64,000 bases of DNA from Thozetella sp. PMI_491 (taxonomy: Eukaryota > Ascomycota > Sordariomycetes > Chaetosphaeriales > Chaetosphaeriaceae). The translations under genes and the position numbers were made by a program. A model generated the notes under the pieces. That model saw nothing but the letters and a program-made list of their open reading frames with translations, was not told the origin of the DNA and did not search any database. Shown piece by piece: positions 23,123 through 34,311 of this stretch. Within the stretch, counting starts at the first letter, position 1; each line of letters starts with the position of its first letter. Location: positions 908,411 through 972,410 of the forward strand of contig MU270024.1 of assembly GCA_021432635.1 (NCBI GenBank). Direction: 5' to 3'.

Positions 23123-24545
23123 TCATAGGCCTCGCCCTCCCCTCTCTTCGTTACCACTTCCACCCTTCCCAAGCCGCTGCTCCTCTCCTTCCGGCTCAAC
23201 CGGTTCGCTGCTGGTTTCTTCCTCAGGACGTCCGTTAACCATGTTTTCAGCCTCGGCGTATCCGTCCATCCTAGCTACCTCGTCGGGAATCTCCTGTGGT
23301 ATATTTGATGGGTCTGATTCATAGTCGTCGGTCTGCTCTAGTAATGGTCGGAGCTCATCGGTAGTCCCCTGATACTGGGTGGCTGAAACCGCCAAGATAA
23401 GTGCGACAAAGGAGGTAAAAGCAGGCAAGAGATATGGCAACGAGGGGAAATACCAAGCGCTATTTTCGCCACCTCGCGTCCCAATGGCGAAAAATAAATA
23501 TAGCAACTTCGCTGCTACCATCCTCCCACCAGCTTCAATAACTTCGCTTGCTCTTAGAGACGGGGTCCGACGATCCTCTTTTGCCATTGATAGTTTTGCG
23601 CGAGAATGTGGTAAATAAGCCGCCCACAGTCCCTAGAACCAGGCCGACAATGAACACTGGCAGGCTCGGTGCGAGGAGCAAGATCAGGCTAGCGACAAGA
23701 CTGACTGCTAGATAGAATATGACGAAGCTCAGGTCGTCGTACCAGTGAAAGCTGCTGCGTCCATTGGCGTTCTGGTTAGCATTGTCATTGGTGTGGCTTT
23801 GGGGTCGAAATTTTCCGACAAGATACTTGAATAGCAGGTTAAAAATAATAGATGCGAAGTTGCAAATTGCGAAGATGAAGCCCATGTCGCTCATGGTTCT
23901 GCCATGAAACCGTATGGGAACATATTGAACCGAGAAACCGGAAATAGCAGACTGAAGCGGAGCGGCGGCGATGAAGCCAAGCCACAATCGGATAGTATCG
24001 TGAGGGAAAGTGCGTGAAATGTCGTAGATCCAATTCCAGGCGGGACCTTTCGCATTCGTTCTCGGGGTGGTGGATGGTTCGAGACGCTGCGGTCGCAGTA
24101 TGAAGCAGTAGAAGAGCGCCGGTCCCATCCCCATACAAGCTAGACCTGAGAGAAAGCAAATCCAGGGCCCAAAAAAACGAATGTCCATAAGAGCCTTAGT
24201 GATAGAGCCACCAACAATGCTCCCGAATTTCGCGCCCAGGCTATAGGCTAAAGCTATGCTCGCTCTAAGGACCAAATAGTTTGCGTTAGCCGTGTGCTTT
24301 TCCGAGGACGACCTAAAGACTAACATGTGATCGCTGTGTACTTCTCGGGCAATCATCAGAGTTTTTTGTATGTTGAATGCATATCCTCCTCCGCCGATAA
24401 AGGCCGAGACAAGCGGCGAGACGAAAGGCATGGTGCGGAGAGCTTGCAGACTATTAAAGCAAACAAACACAACGCGAACAATCGTCTCAAGGAAGGTGCC
24501 TACCAGTGAATAGGTAGCGACTCGCTGCACTCGATGGATGTCCCT
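23123..24545 (-). pseudogene. MFS transporter, 5'-truncated and frameshifted
   Basis: The frame from about 24545 (DIHRVQRVATYSLVG) down to 23535 contains most MFS helices, including SAFIGGGGYAFNIQKTL and GFSVQYVPIRFHGRT. A plausible 3' splice site (CTACTAG, branch CTAAAT) lies just before it, so upstream exons once existed, yet the next DNA belongs to a plus-strand STAND gene. The N-terminal helices and the loop GxxxDRxGRR motif are therefore lost. Near 23540-23590 the reading switches frame from NGKRGSSDPVSKSK to EVIEAGGRMVAAKLLYLFF with no intron-sized gap, which suggests a frameshift. The last frame ends in an acidic Glu/Pro tail. A similar MFS gene lies at the left edge of the window. Confidence 0.7.
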
Positions 24546-24585
24546 AGTAGAAGATATTTAGCCACTCGAGAATTTACGTAGCATC

Positions 24586-24611
24586 GCGGCCCGGCAACGC
24601 GGCCCGGCAAC
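24586..24611 (+). repeat. 13-bp perfect tandem duplication at a gene-fusion junction
   Basis: GCGGCCCGGCAAC occurs twice without a gap, in otherwise AT-balanced DNA, exactly between the truncated 5' end of the MFS gene and the truncated 5' end of the NACHT/TPR gene. Such short duplications are common scars of double-strand-break repair. Confidence 0.85.
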
Positions 24612-24619
24612 TCAATCCA

Positions 24620-26973
24620 ATGAGTGGTTGGCTTGAACAAGCCCCAAATGCATATAACGAGCTGTCGGTCCTAGCTGATCAAACTGGAACACGCATTATC
24701 GTCCTTTCACGCCCTCGTGCGGAGCTGCACAGCTTGACGGAGCCGATACGAGAAGTCTCCATGACCGAAGCTGCCGTAAGGGACGATATAATTACTTTCG
24801 CTCGTGCCGAGCTTAAACGACATAGCATACCAGATCATCTCAAAGAGCTTACCCTTGCGAAGATCGCTCGTTCTTCACAGGGGTGTTTTTTATGGGTCAA
24901 ACTAAGTCTTCAACACTGGGGATATCTCGCTTCGGAAGAAGAATATCGGAGACGACTTAACGACTCGCCTCCTAGTCTTTAGGAGATTTACGAAAAAATG
25001 CTAAGCGAAGAAGCCGCTTCTCGGAAAGGAGATCAGTTAACTAGATTTCTTTCCGCTCGGCGAAGGGTTCTGACGGCAACGTGTGAAGCACAAGAGCCAT
25101 TTGCGCTGAGGGATTTACTTGCGATGGCAGAAATGGGGCTCTTCTCCCCGTACCAACCGATCATAGACCTCTGCCAGCCGCTCCTAGAGCTTCGGAACGA
25201 CAAGGTTCAGTTCTATCACGCTTCTGTCAAGGAATTCCTCACCATGGCCCCATCCAACGGAATATCGAATCCCGCCACGCATATATCGCCCAGCGAGTCT
25301 CACTCGATGCTTGCGACCCTATGCATCCGTCGCCTGCTTGAACGGCAATACGAATCCATCGATACAATTGGGCGATATTTACATCGTAATTGGAATACAA
25401 AACGCGTTGTCCATGCAAAAGGCGACCTCAACCTCAATCCAGGCATACCGCTGGAGTACGCTGCAAAATACTGGGTGCTGCACCTTACAGCTTTAGATGC
25501 GCCCGACCAGGCTATTTTGGGCCAGACCGAACAGTTTCTTCACAGATTAAACTTCGCTTTTTGGGTCGAATATGTGCTAAGTACATTTGTCAACGACTTG
25601 GCCCAAATCACATCGGCCAAAACACGACTGGAAGATTGGCTCAGACAACTCCCCGACGAGAAAGAGAAACAAATTCAACTGGATGACTTCTTCATCACCG
25701 TATACAAAGACCTCGTAGATGGATTTAGGCTTACTCGGAAAGACGACGCGGAGCGTGAATATCTGGCCCTTATGCGACTTGGGAGATACTATATTGATAT
25801 TGGCCACACTGACAAAGGAATCGCGCTTCGAGAAGAGGTATTCGAAGGTCTTGAAAGACTTCTCGGCGCAAGGCACCCGCTGGTGCTTCAAGCTAAGAAC
25901 GATCTCATACTTTCTTATATGAACGTTGGACGGTTCCGAGATGCCAGAAAGAGCTATAAATGGCTCGTCCGAGTCCAGTTAGAGAGGTTCTGGGACCAGA
26001 TGATCCGGTTCTATACCAGACGATGGTAAACCAGGGGACGCCTGAGCTCTTTATGAACGACTATGATGATTCTGTCAAGATTGAGAAAGAAGCTTCCCAA
26101 AATTTCCGGAGGCTCGGTGGCCCGGAAGATAGGCGATACCTCACGGCCCAGCTTGCATATGCCTATCCACTCATCGAGCGTGGAGAACTTGAAACCGCAT
26201 GGCAGGTGGTCTATAACGTATTCGAGGTTCGTCGTAAACTTTACGGGCCTGAAGACCTATTTGCGGCCTCCGCACAATTCTCCATGGGCGACATCCAGCG
26301 AAAGCAAAGATTGGAAGAGAGCATTGACAATATCAAGCAAGCATTCGATTTTCGACGTAAAACGATCCCGCTGCATGACAAATGGGCCCTAGACTTTGCC
26401 ATCGAGTTACTTATTGCATATTGGGATTTTAGCAAGAGAGACTTGGCTCAGTCTCTGCTTCCCGATCTTATTCAAGGCGCATAGCGAAGCCGGATGTTCA
26501 ACCGGTAATGCCAAGTAGCGCATATACAATCCTTATTTATATACGAGGAAGGTAATGGCAACAAGGCGATCGATCTCCTTCAAGGACTTCTTATTAATGC
26601 ATCTAGGGAGAATTACAACCGCGCCCTGCTTTAGATTTTGTTGGATCTGGCAAAACTCCTGAGACAACGGAATGGCAAAGGAGACTTAGCACAAGCAGAG
26701 GCCAACTTCGGTGGTGTCCTGGAGAGAAGAGAAATGGCTGCCTCGAGCAACGACTTTCTTGATGACGACGATGATGATCCACCGGAGCCGGTCGACCCCC
26801 CCGAACTTCTTCGTCTTGCGGAAGCTGCTCTTTCGCTGGTTCGCGAGCGAAGTTTCGATGAGTTTGACAAGCTTTTCCGCAGAGAGAAGATAGAGTGGGC
26901 CCGAGAAGAAGATCTATTGCACTGGAGAGGCGGACCGGCAGCTGATACAGGCTGGATGAGGATCCCTGGATAA
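24620..26973 (+). pseudogene. NACHT/TPR STAND-type gene, 5'-truncated, several stops and a frameshift
   Basis: The frame opens inside the distal NACHT region (SGWLEQAPNAYNEL, TRIIVLSRPRAEL, ARSSQGCFLWVKLSLQHW) without Walker A or B. A TAG at 24980-24982 interrupts SLxEIYEKML; the same frame then runs to 26029. A frameshift near 25960 is needed to continue into REVLGPDDPVLYQTM, a kinesin-light-chain-like TPR. Further in-frame stops occur at 26482 (TAG), 26504 (TAA) and 26632 (TAG), after which DILLDLAKLLRQR-like TPR sequence and an acidic tail continue to 26973. These proteins act in non-self recognition. This copy cannot be functional. Confidence 0.82.
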
Positions 26974-27657
26974 GGCCCTATACTGTGAACGGGAACAACT
27001 AAGGTTTATGATTTTAGGAAAATATGCAAGGTATATGCTAGAGAACATGGTAGCAGCTCCAGGTGATACTAATAAGGTTTTGAGTCCCATAAGCTCCCCC
27101 CGGGCCAGCTATAAGTAGGAAAAAGCTCACTGGCTCCAGCCACAGATAGAGCCAGCCATCTATCTATCAAGCTATCCACGGATCAACCAGTCTCTACAGT
27201 TATCAACGCGTTCTTTTATCATCTTAAAAACTACTATGACCATCTTCTCCTACGTTTATTCTAAGCTGTTGTGATCATCGCGGGGGGTTCCTACTATCTA
27301 CTACTGTATCCTTTTAGCCCTGGTCGGAGCTGATACGTATTCGACCTGGTTGATACTGTAGCCGTTCTCTCCCACCATTCCTAGACTTATCCCGTTCCAG
27401 CGGCCCTGCCTTAGAGCCATATGTGCGTGGCCGTGGCATAGGCACCGCGTTACGGCTACTAGACCAGGGTGTGTGTGTGCTTTGTGGTGGTGGTTTTGTC
27501 CACTGTTTCGTTGCGTGCTCCCCGTTTTTAATATCGATTAAATTATCTTAGCTGCAATAACCTTTTCTAGAGCTTTTATATTATAATATAGTTAAACCTT
27601 ATTGCAAATATTATAAAGTCTTCTATTAATTTTCATAAATATCATGCAAGCAAGGTA
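26974..27657. other. Gene-free, increasingly AT-rich DNA
   Basis: Contains CTATAAGTAGG near 27109 and clustered TATC/CTATC tracts (27156-27180), which could be remains of a solo LTR promoter. Matching repeat ends were not found. There is no coding capacity. Confidence 0.35.
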
Positions 27658-28955
27658 ATTTATCTTTAGCAAGCCTCAAAAGTTGGACTGCGCACACAGA
27701 AGAAAAGAAAAACCGTCAATCCACACAGTAGATACCGTACCCAGTATCTCTAAGCACAGGGAAAATCTAGTAATGATTATAATTAATCGTTAACAGATGC
27801 AGCCACTCGGGGCTTGCAGAGCCTCATCCTGGACCTGCTCCTTTTACATGTGGAGCTCGTCAGGGCTGACGAGCCACGACCAGCTTCTGTTACGTGGAAC
27901 GCCTAGTAAAGTTGACAAATACTATTATAATTGTGCGCTTCTAATAATATATAGTTGTAGTAAGGTTTAGCCACATTATGGCGAGCTTGTGATAGCTTTG
28001 GCTATACTATGGTATAGAAGCTCTAGAAAAAGTTATCGCGGCCCTATAAGATGACTTAATCGGTATCATTCTTTCTCTGATGGGCTAGGCCTAAGAGGAT
28101 AAGATAGTAGCTGTTGTGTGAGTTATCTTAGACCTTGAACAACCTCCTCACCTGCTGCTATCTCGGACCTCGAACAACTTCCTTGCTAAACCTCATACAA
28201 TATACTTAAGCATATCTATTGCTAAGATGAAACCTATTCTAGTCCCTCTTTTTACCTTTAAAGGCTAATCCTACACTAAGGAGGCCGTCTTTTAAGCTCT
28301 AGCTAATATAAATAAGGTCATAGGCTAAGCAAGGAATATCAACCCTTTGCTTAATCCCTATCGGTTATCTACTAAAGAACTTCTTTATCTCTTAAAGTTT
28401 ATTACAGTATTTTACTCGAGAACGAGAATAGGGTGATTAAGTGGGAGGAGATTATAGTAAGCCTTAATTTCCTGAAGAAAGAAGACGCCTACGCTTTAGA
28501 TTATTATATTATGATTAAGGAAGACGGGTTGTTAATACCACTGGTTTAATTGGCTCAGAGTATTTGTAAGAATGTGTAGAATAGCCAGCGCTAAAGCGGC
28601 TTAGAAGCTAGATCCTTAGGATAGTCATGTAATTAAGGCTTAAGTGCCTACCCTGTCAACGATCTATCACATTAGTGTTCACAGTCTACGTTCCCTTATA
28701 GAGGGTTCATAAATATTATATGCAGTGGAAGATAATGATAGCTTGTCAGCCTTAATAAGCCTTCTATATAAGGGAAATGGGCTTAAAATAAGGCTCTATA
28801 AGCCTTAAATAATTATATCTATTAACGGTTAACTATGATTATTACTGGATTGTTGTTGTGGTTAATGATACTAGATTTGGTATTTACTGTGTGGATTAAC
28901 GGGTTTTATTTTTTCTGTGTGCGAACGCTAATTTCAAGGCTTGCTAAAGACAAAT
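27658..28955. mobile_element. 1.3-kb TA-flanked element with very long terminal inverted repeats
   Basis: The left end reads TTTATCTTTAGCAAGCC and the reverse complement of the right end TTTGTCTTTAGCAAGCC. Both are bordered by TA (27656-27657 and 28956-28957). The arms stay alignable for about 220 bp: CGCACACAGA and AATCCACACAGTA occur in both, as do AGTAATGATTATAATTAA versus AGTAATAATCATAGTTAA, and GGGCTTGCAGAGCC versus AAGGCTTATAGAGCC. Differences are mainly transitions, with the right arm more AT-rich. No transposase could be read inside; the only longer open piece, near 28400-28550, has no recognisable domain. It is best described as a non-autonomous Tc1/mariner- or pogo-type (TA target) foldback element. 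The superfamily is inferred from the TA target alone. Confidence 0.8.
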
Positions 28956-28957
28956 TA

Positions 28958-30013
28958 TTCTGTACAGAAAAAAACCCTGTAATCACTTTATTCTAAGATC
29001 CTCCAAATTAAACCCCATTTATTATTTTATTTTAAATCCCTCTAAGTAAACACTTCTTTCCCACATTATTTTAAAAATTTCTCCGGGTAAAAGACCTTTC
29101 GTCACTTGATCCAAAGTTCCTCCAGGTATTAACACGTTCTGGAGGGGTCGTATGCTAAAACACTTGCATGTTAGAGATGTGCTATATATGTGAGAAAGTG
29201 CTCTACGAGCATTTCCAATCAGCTATTTAATACCAAGGGCCTCAGGCACGATGTATGCGCATCATGTAAGATGGGCACTTGCAGAGTATGCTCCAGAAAT
29301 CAATCCGTATAATAGCGACACTATAGGGCAGCGAAACCAAAGCACAGCAGCCTGTGAATGCTTCTAATGGCATTATATTCTCGGAGTGTCTGTTGAAGAT
29401 ATCCTTGCGTACAGTCTGCCAACGAACTGCTCAAATCCATTGAAATGGTGATCCCATAAGCCCCCAAAAGTTGGACAATCCGTAGATAAAGATAGATGCC
29501 GGCATATTCCAAGGATTGTCCATTAACAAAGTTTTAGTCTATCTCCATGCAGAGAAGAACAAAAGAAAGAAACTGTGATCGTTCGCTTGAGCGAAAGACC
29601 ATCTCCGACTGCTCTCCGAGAACAACAGTTGCTTATTGCACCCACAGACAGGGTGGAAGAGATAACCAGCTGCAACAGTGGAGAGGTAAATGAGTGAGCA
29701 AGGTGTCTAGCGCTCTACGGACCTGCAATAATTTGAGCGATTAAAGTGGCGATAGTGTTTCCGAGTGCGGTAATTTGGCTTAGAGCAGCACCGGTCACTG
29801 GTTTGTGATTTGCAGTTAGTGGGCGATGTTAACATTGATTATGACACACAAATAGTTATTTGACATACACGAAGCCGAAATAGCAGTAATCAGAGCAGCA
29901 GTGGCGATCTTAATATAAAGGTTAGTAAAGACTTAGAATCCATGCCTTTTTGTTGCTTACTGAAAGGGCATTCAGCGCGGTCGTCAAGTCGGCTGTTAAC
30001 ACAATAGCTCCAC
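28958..30013. other. Gene-free, AT-rich DNA
   Basis: Phrases such as CTCCAGGTA, CTCCGGGTAAA and CTCTAAGTAAA recur between about 29000 and 29140 at roughly 50-bp spacing, suggesting a degenerate tandem repeat. No gene was found. Confidence 0.4.
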
Positions 30014-30373
30014 TTAGGATCTAGGATATGTATTAGTATTGACACACTCCAGGGTTTGTTTGCAACATACTAGAGTGAGCAACTGTCTAAGCAGGTTTAT
30101 GATGGCGTTTAAAAGGATGATAAATAGTGGTAGTAGCAGACTGATTAGGAGCGGCAAAAGTGATGCCAGCAGCGCAAGAATATTATTGAGTATTCCCACG
30201 AGAGAATTGATGGTTGTAATGAAGTCGGCGATGGTCCTGGGTATGGTGGCCAGCAAGGCTATTGCGTCATTAAGGAGAGTAGTGAGGGGGCCCAGTTGAC
30301 GCTTGTCGACGATGGGGGAGCATAGTGCGACGCCGACGAGGAGGAAAGGTAGAATCTTGAAGAATACGTGCAT
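30014..30373 (-). CDS. Small secreted Leu-rich protein with a Kex2-type site
   Basis: Single exon, 119 residues. The N-terminus MHVFFKILPFLLVGVALCSP is a clear secretion signal. A dibasic KR at residues 24-25 follows, so maturation by a Kex2-type protease would expose Gln (QLGPL). Residues 31-95 are almost entirely aliphatic and predicted helical (repeats of LLxxI/LL with Asn, Thr and Pro breaks). The tail holds three Cys (CCKQTLEC) and NTNTYPRS. No family is recognised; it could be an effector-like, surface-active or membrane-active peptide. A TATA box lies 124 bp upstream. It is isolated in gene-poor, repeat-rich DNA. Confidence 0.6.
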   Translation of the reverse strand: MHVFFKILPFLLVGVALCSPIVDKRQLGPLTTLLNDAIALLATIPRTIADFITTINSLVGILNNILALLASLLPLLISLLLPLFIILLNAIINLLRQLLTLVCCKQTLECVNTNTYPRS

Positions 30374-30496
30374 TTTGAGAGCTTGGGTGAGGTATAACTA
30401 CGCTGAAAGGGGGCTTTCTCGAATTCGACCTCTTAGGGTTTAGTGGGGCTAGGGAGTTGTAGATGAATCTAATCATTTCCACGGAGGGAGATACAG

Positions 30497-30504
30497 TATT
30501 TATA
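30497..30504 (-). promoter_or_regulatory. TATA box of the small secreted protein gene
   Basis: TATAAATA on the minus strand, 124 bp upstream of the ATG at 30373. The spacing fits a fungal promoter. Assigned by position only. Confidence 0.45.
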
Positions 30505-30551
30505 TGCATGGGCTCTACTATACGGAGCTGGAGGGTCTCCAAGCGCACCAA

Positions 30552-33500
30552 ATCTCACCATGTTCAACTGTCTTGGATATCCTGACGTTCTCGGAGAGTT
30601 TCTGGGCCAGGTCGCCATCCTCGAGTCATCGTGTCACGCTGGCGGCGGTCTAGATGCTGGCAGTTCCTTGGCCATGACGAGTGGCACCTCTTAGTACTGC
30701 TCTCGAGGAACTACTAAAAATGAGTTACCAGGCTTGCCGCATTTTCATCAATAGATAATAGGTGGTTCAATGCCTCTCTCATTTCCATTTGCTAGAAATT
30801 GTCTCATGCTCTGCAAGTTCCACAAGTCCTGGTCACGTTCGAGACATGTGTCAGTGACAGAAAGATTGCAAGCTCTTCCGAAGAGCTCCAGAACTTGAAG
30901 ATGTTTCAAGGGCTTCAAATTACACGAAGGAATACTTACCTTTGCCATCGAGGTAAGCTCCGACTCCTAGCACGTCATTGGACTGTAACTTGAGGAGCAC
31001 CTGCCGTATTGTGAGACCATTTGGAGAAAGAAGTAAAGAAAAACCTGCATCCAAAATTCTTACATCGTGCATACAGAACTCACCTCTAGGGCTTACCGCC
31101 TTGTTGGCCCGGCATAACAGTATTCCCATTGGCTATGCCCGTACATCACTGCTGTCTGGAGTGCGTCGAGGACGTCTGCCCAACCTTGCTTCATCACCGC
31201 CGAGCCGGAAAAATCCGAGCTTTGTGTGGCGAAAATCGCAAGATGGCCACTCGTTGGAAGTGAATTTGCAATTCCAGCTATAGCATAATTTTCTTAGCAA
31301 AGTTCACTGCTCTTCGACCTTGACCTTGATAACGCCTGGATGGTTTAAATGACAATATGTAACCTAGACGAATAGCTCTAAGCCACCAATGCTTTTACAA
31401 TATTCTATTCCAGTTAATTACGCCAGATGAAGGGTATGTTTGGTTATTAAAGTGCGGAGGTTAAGTTCCGTCTTGAATGGGGAAACCTAAGACATTGAGG
31501 ATTTGTTCGGCCGGTGGCGGCGCCATCGCGAGTCTGTCATCGAATCCATATACATTCCACGTGTCCATGCATGCATGGTCTAGCCCTTTTTCAGAATCTC
31601 TTGTGGAAAGTGACAGACCCTCATCTGCACTTGGCTGCAGGGGGACGTTGGGGGACGTTTCTTAGGCCGCTACTTCCTCCACAGGTCCCGACTAATGCCC
31701 GGCAGCTAAACGTCAAGTATATAGGCCCGTGCCGTCCCTAGCCACCTTATCCTTCGGTACACGCCCATTTACCTAACCCAGCTAGACATCCTCGATTTGA
31801 TGCAACATGAAGAGCCACTGAAATGTCTCCTACATCAGCCGAGGTTGCAGAGGGACAAACTGATTGGCTGCCATGTCGTATCGGGAAGAAATATGAAAGG
31901 GAATCGTCGATCAGCGTCATTGGTCAACAGCCTAAAGGTAGCACAAATCATGCCACCGTGAAAGCCCCGTGGACAGTTTCGCCATCTAGTATTGTATGAG
32001 CTGCGATTGAAGCTACTCCAGCGTTGCCGATCTTCCGACAAATGCGGGTTCATGAAGGGGCCCGACGATGATCTGTCAGATTTCTGTCTTATCCACCGGC
32101 TGAGGTGCTGCCGCATGTGCTAGTGTGTCGGTGTCTCGGGCAGGACGGCACACTCGAGGACGGAGAGTTCCGAGTGCGTGGCGTAAGAGAACCATTGAAG
32201 GAATGCAATGCTGTCTCAGGTCTGCTAAGACCTTTCAAATGGGATCGTCAAGATGCAGACACCCGCAGTTAACGTTTACTGACATCTATTGGCTCTGCAC
32301 AGTGTAGCTACTTGACCGTTGTTAGACCCATCTACGCGCCCGCAAGATTCCATATTCAAGGAGAGCAAGGCTATTGGGTTTATATAAGTTGCCTAGAAAT
32401 CGGGTTGTAGGGCTTCTCCGGCATCGAGCAAGATCAGGGCCCCGGGCATTGGACATGTTAATGAGAGTCCCATTTGTAATGGCGTGACTCATTGGCCGTT
32501 GATCGGGTGTGCTTTGCCAAGGCGGAGAGCCTAGTGGTGATGAAGAAAGATCCCGTCCCTTAGCTGCTGCAGGGAGTCTCGCAAGGTTCCAGCTCCGAGC
32601 CGCCAAATCAGCCACTGCGGATATACGGCAACTCTGTATATACTCTATCTAGGAATGTTGAAGACTTTGAGCACTATGTAAAATACAGCACACCTGTAGT
32701 CCAGAGATAGGAGAGCCCTCACCGCCGCGGTTACTGCTACGGGGAATTGGGATTCTCTGTCCACATTGCGATGTATCCTAGCACCCAGGCCTCTTCCGTA
32801 GAAGGTATCTATAATGTATCCAGGAATTGGCGTTCCATCCTGCTTCTGCCACATTCCTACCTCGTGCATTTAAGCATCATGTCTGGAGCTTACCGCCTCG
32901 TTGACTCGACACGATATTACACACATTGGTGACGCTGATACACTAATTCAAAAACATTTTGAATGGAAATAGGTCACAGCGCATCTCGTTCAATAATTGG
33001 CGCTCTCCTGCTGCCCCAGTCAGCCGGCAGAAGCACTTGATTGCCTGCTGCGACGACAAAGAATACGAGGTGAGCGCGCCTTCACGTCGGTCTCGCGGTG
33101 ACGATGGTGATGATATTCGGTGTTGGGGTATGAGGCGATTGGCTAGAACTGACAAGCTTATGTATGTTTGGGGGGGTGGGGTTTGGGAGTTTCGAGGGGT
33201 GGAAGCTGGTGTAGGGCGGAAGAGTTATGGAGGGAGGGGTAGCCGGGTGTCGTGGGGCATGCGCTACAACCTCTCAAATTTTGTCTCCTAAAAGTCAGCG
33301 AATCGTGTCTTAGATGACCATTGAGGGTGATTCTAAGTCGGCCGGATTGAGGTGACAGATGATAGGAGCTTGATGTGCAAAAGCCAAGCTCACATGTGTC
33401 TTGATGAGGCGCAAAATATTTTCTTGGGCCCTCACTCTTCCCTCTCAGACTCTATGGGGCCGTTTCGCGAACTCGCTGTAGAGTAGACTTGCAAGGCTTA

Positions 33501-34311
33501 GCGGTGCTTCAAATAATAGTGATGATTGTATCTAGTACGACCTCGAACGGCTCCCGTGGCGGACCTCACGCCCCACCAATCCGCCTAAACACCATCGGCT
33601 CTTGGGCAGCCCTTAAAATGAGGCCTTCAGGGCCAGCATCTACCTCGTTCGGCTGTTCCCATGATGTCACACGAAATGATTGTAAGCAGTAGAGGTCCTC
33701 TTCGTAGTTGGCACTACTAACATGGTTCTTATCCTCCTCGGCATTAAAACAAAACCCATAGGCATACCATGGCCTTGGTTTTCTTGAAAAACAAGAACGG
33801 AGTGTGGCGACTCATGCTCCTGGGCCATCTCGAGCTTTCCAGACGCCAACTACCCTTGTAGCACGATTTACCCGTGCTGGACTTTGCTAAACCGGTCATT
33901 TTCCTTGACTTCACATTTAATCTCAAGGATCCTACACACGTGCGTTATGAGACAGTTCGACGGAAACCCCACCGGCCCGGTTCGACTTGCCCACGAGAAA
34001 GAGGGTGCAGTATACTCGTCTGCTCGAGAACACCTGCCGAGGAAATAGCGGACGTCACGTTCCTGAAGGCCGGCAAAGTAACCTCCCGGGTCGTATCGAA
34101 CCATAGAGTTAGCTATTCTTGAGAGGATAGACAAAATATCTCTCGCCGAAACGTAAGGTCTAGTGATGCGTAATCGCTCACTATCGAATCCCAAAGCTCA
34201 CCGAACTGGATAGGAACCTCGAGAACCGCGGTAATGTCAGAAATATTACCACAATTGTATACTCTTCGCAGAAGAGCGTTCGCTTTGTCCTCTAGATAAT
34301 TTGTAGATAAG
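30552..34311. other. Gene-poor stretch of 3.8 kb left of the biosynthetic cluster
   Basis: No supported gene. Two similar segments, at about 31048-31120 and 32842-32915, share TCGTGCAT and GCTTACCGCCT in the same order. A G-rich run occupies 33167-33250. Small ORFs around 33490-34195 show no domains. Confidence 0.5.

Noticed and set aside
27060-27300. Solo LTR or LTR promoter
   Set aside because: TATA-like sequence only; no paired LTR, target duplication, PBS or polypurine tract could be found.
29000-29140. CRISPR-like spaced repeats
   Set aside because: Units are degenerate and irregular, without conserved repeat or unique spacer structure, and the genome is eukaryotic.
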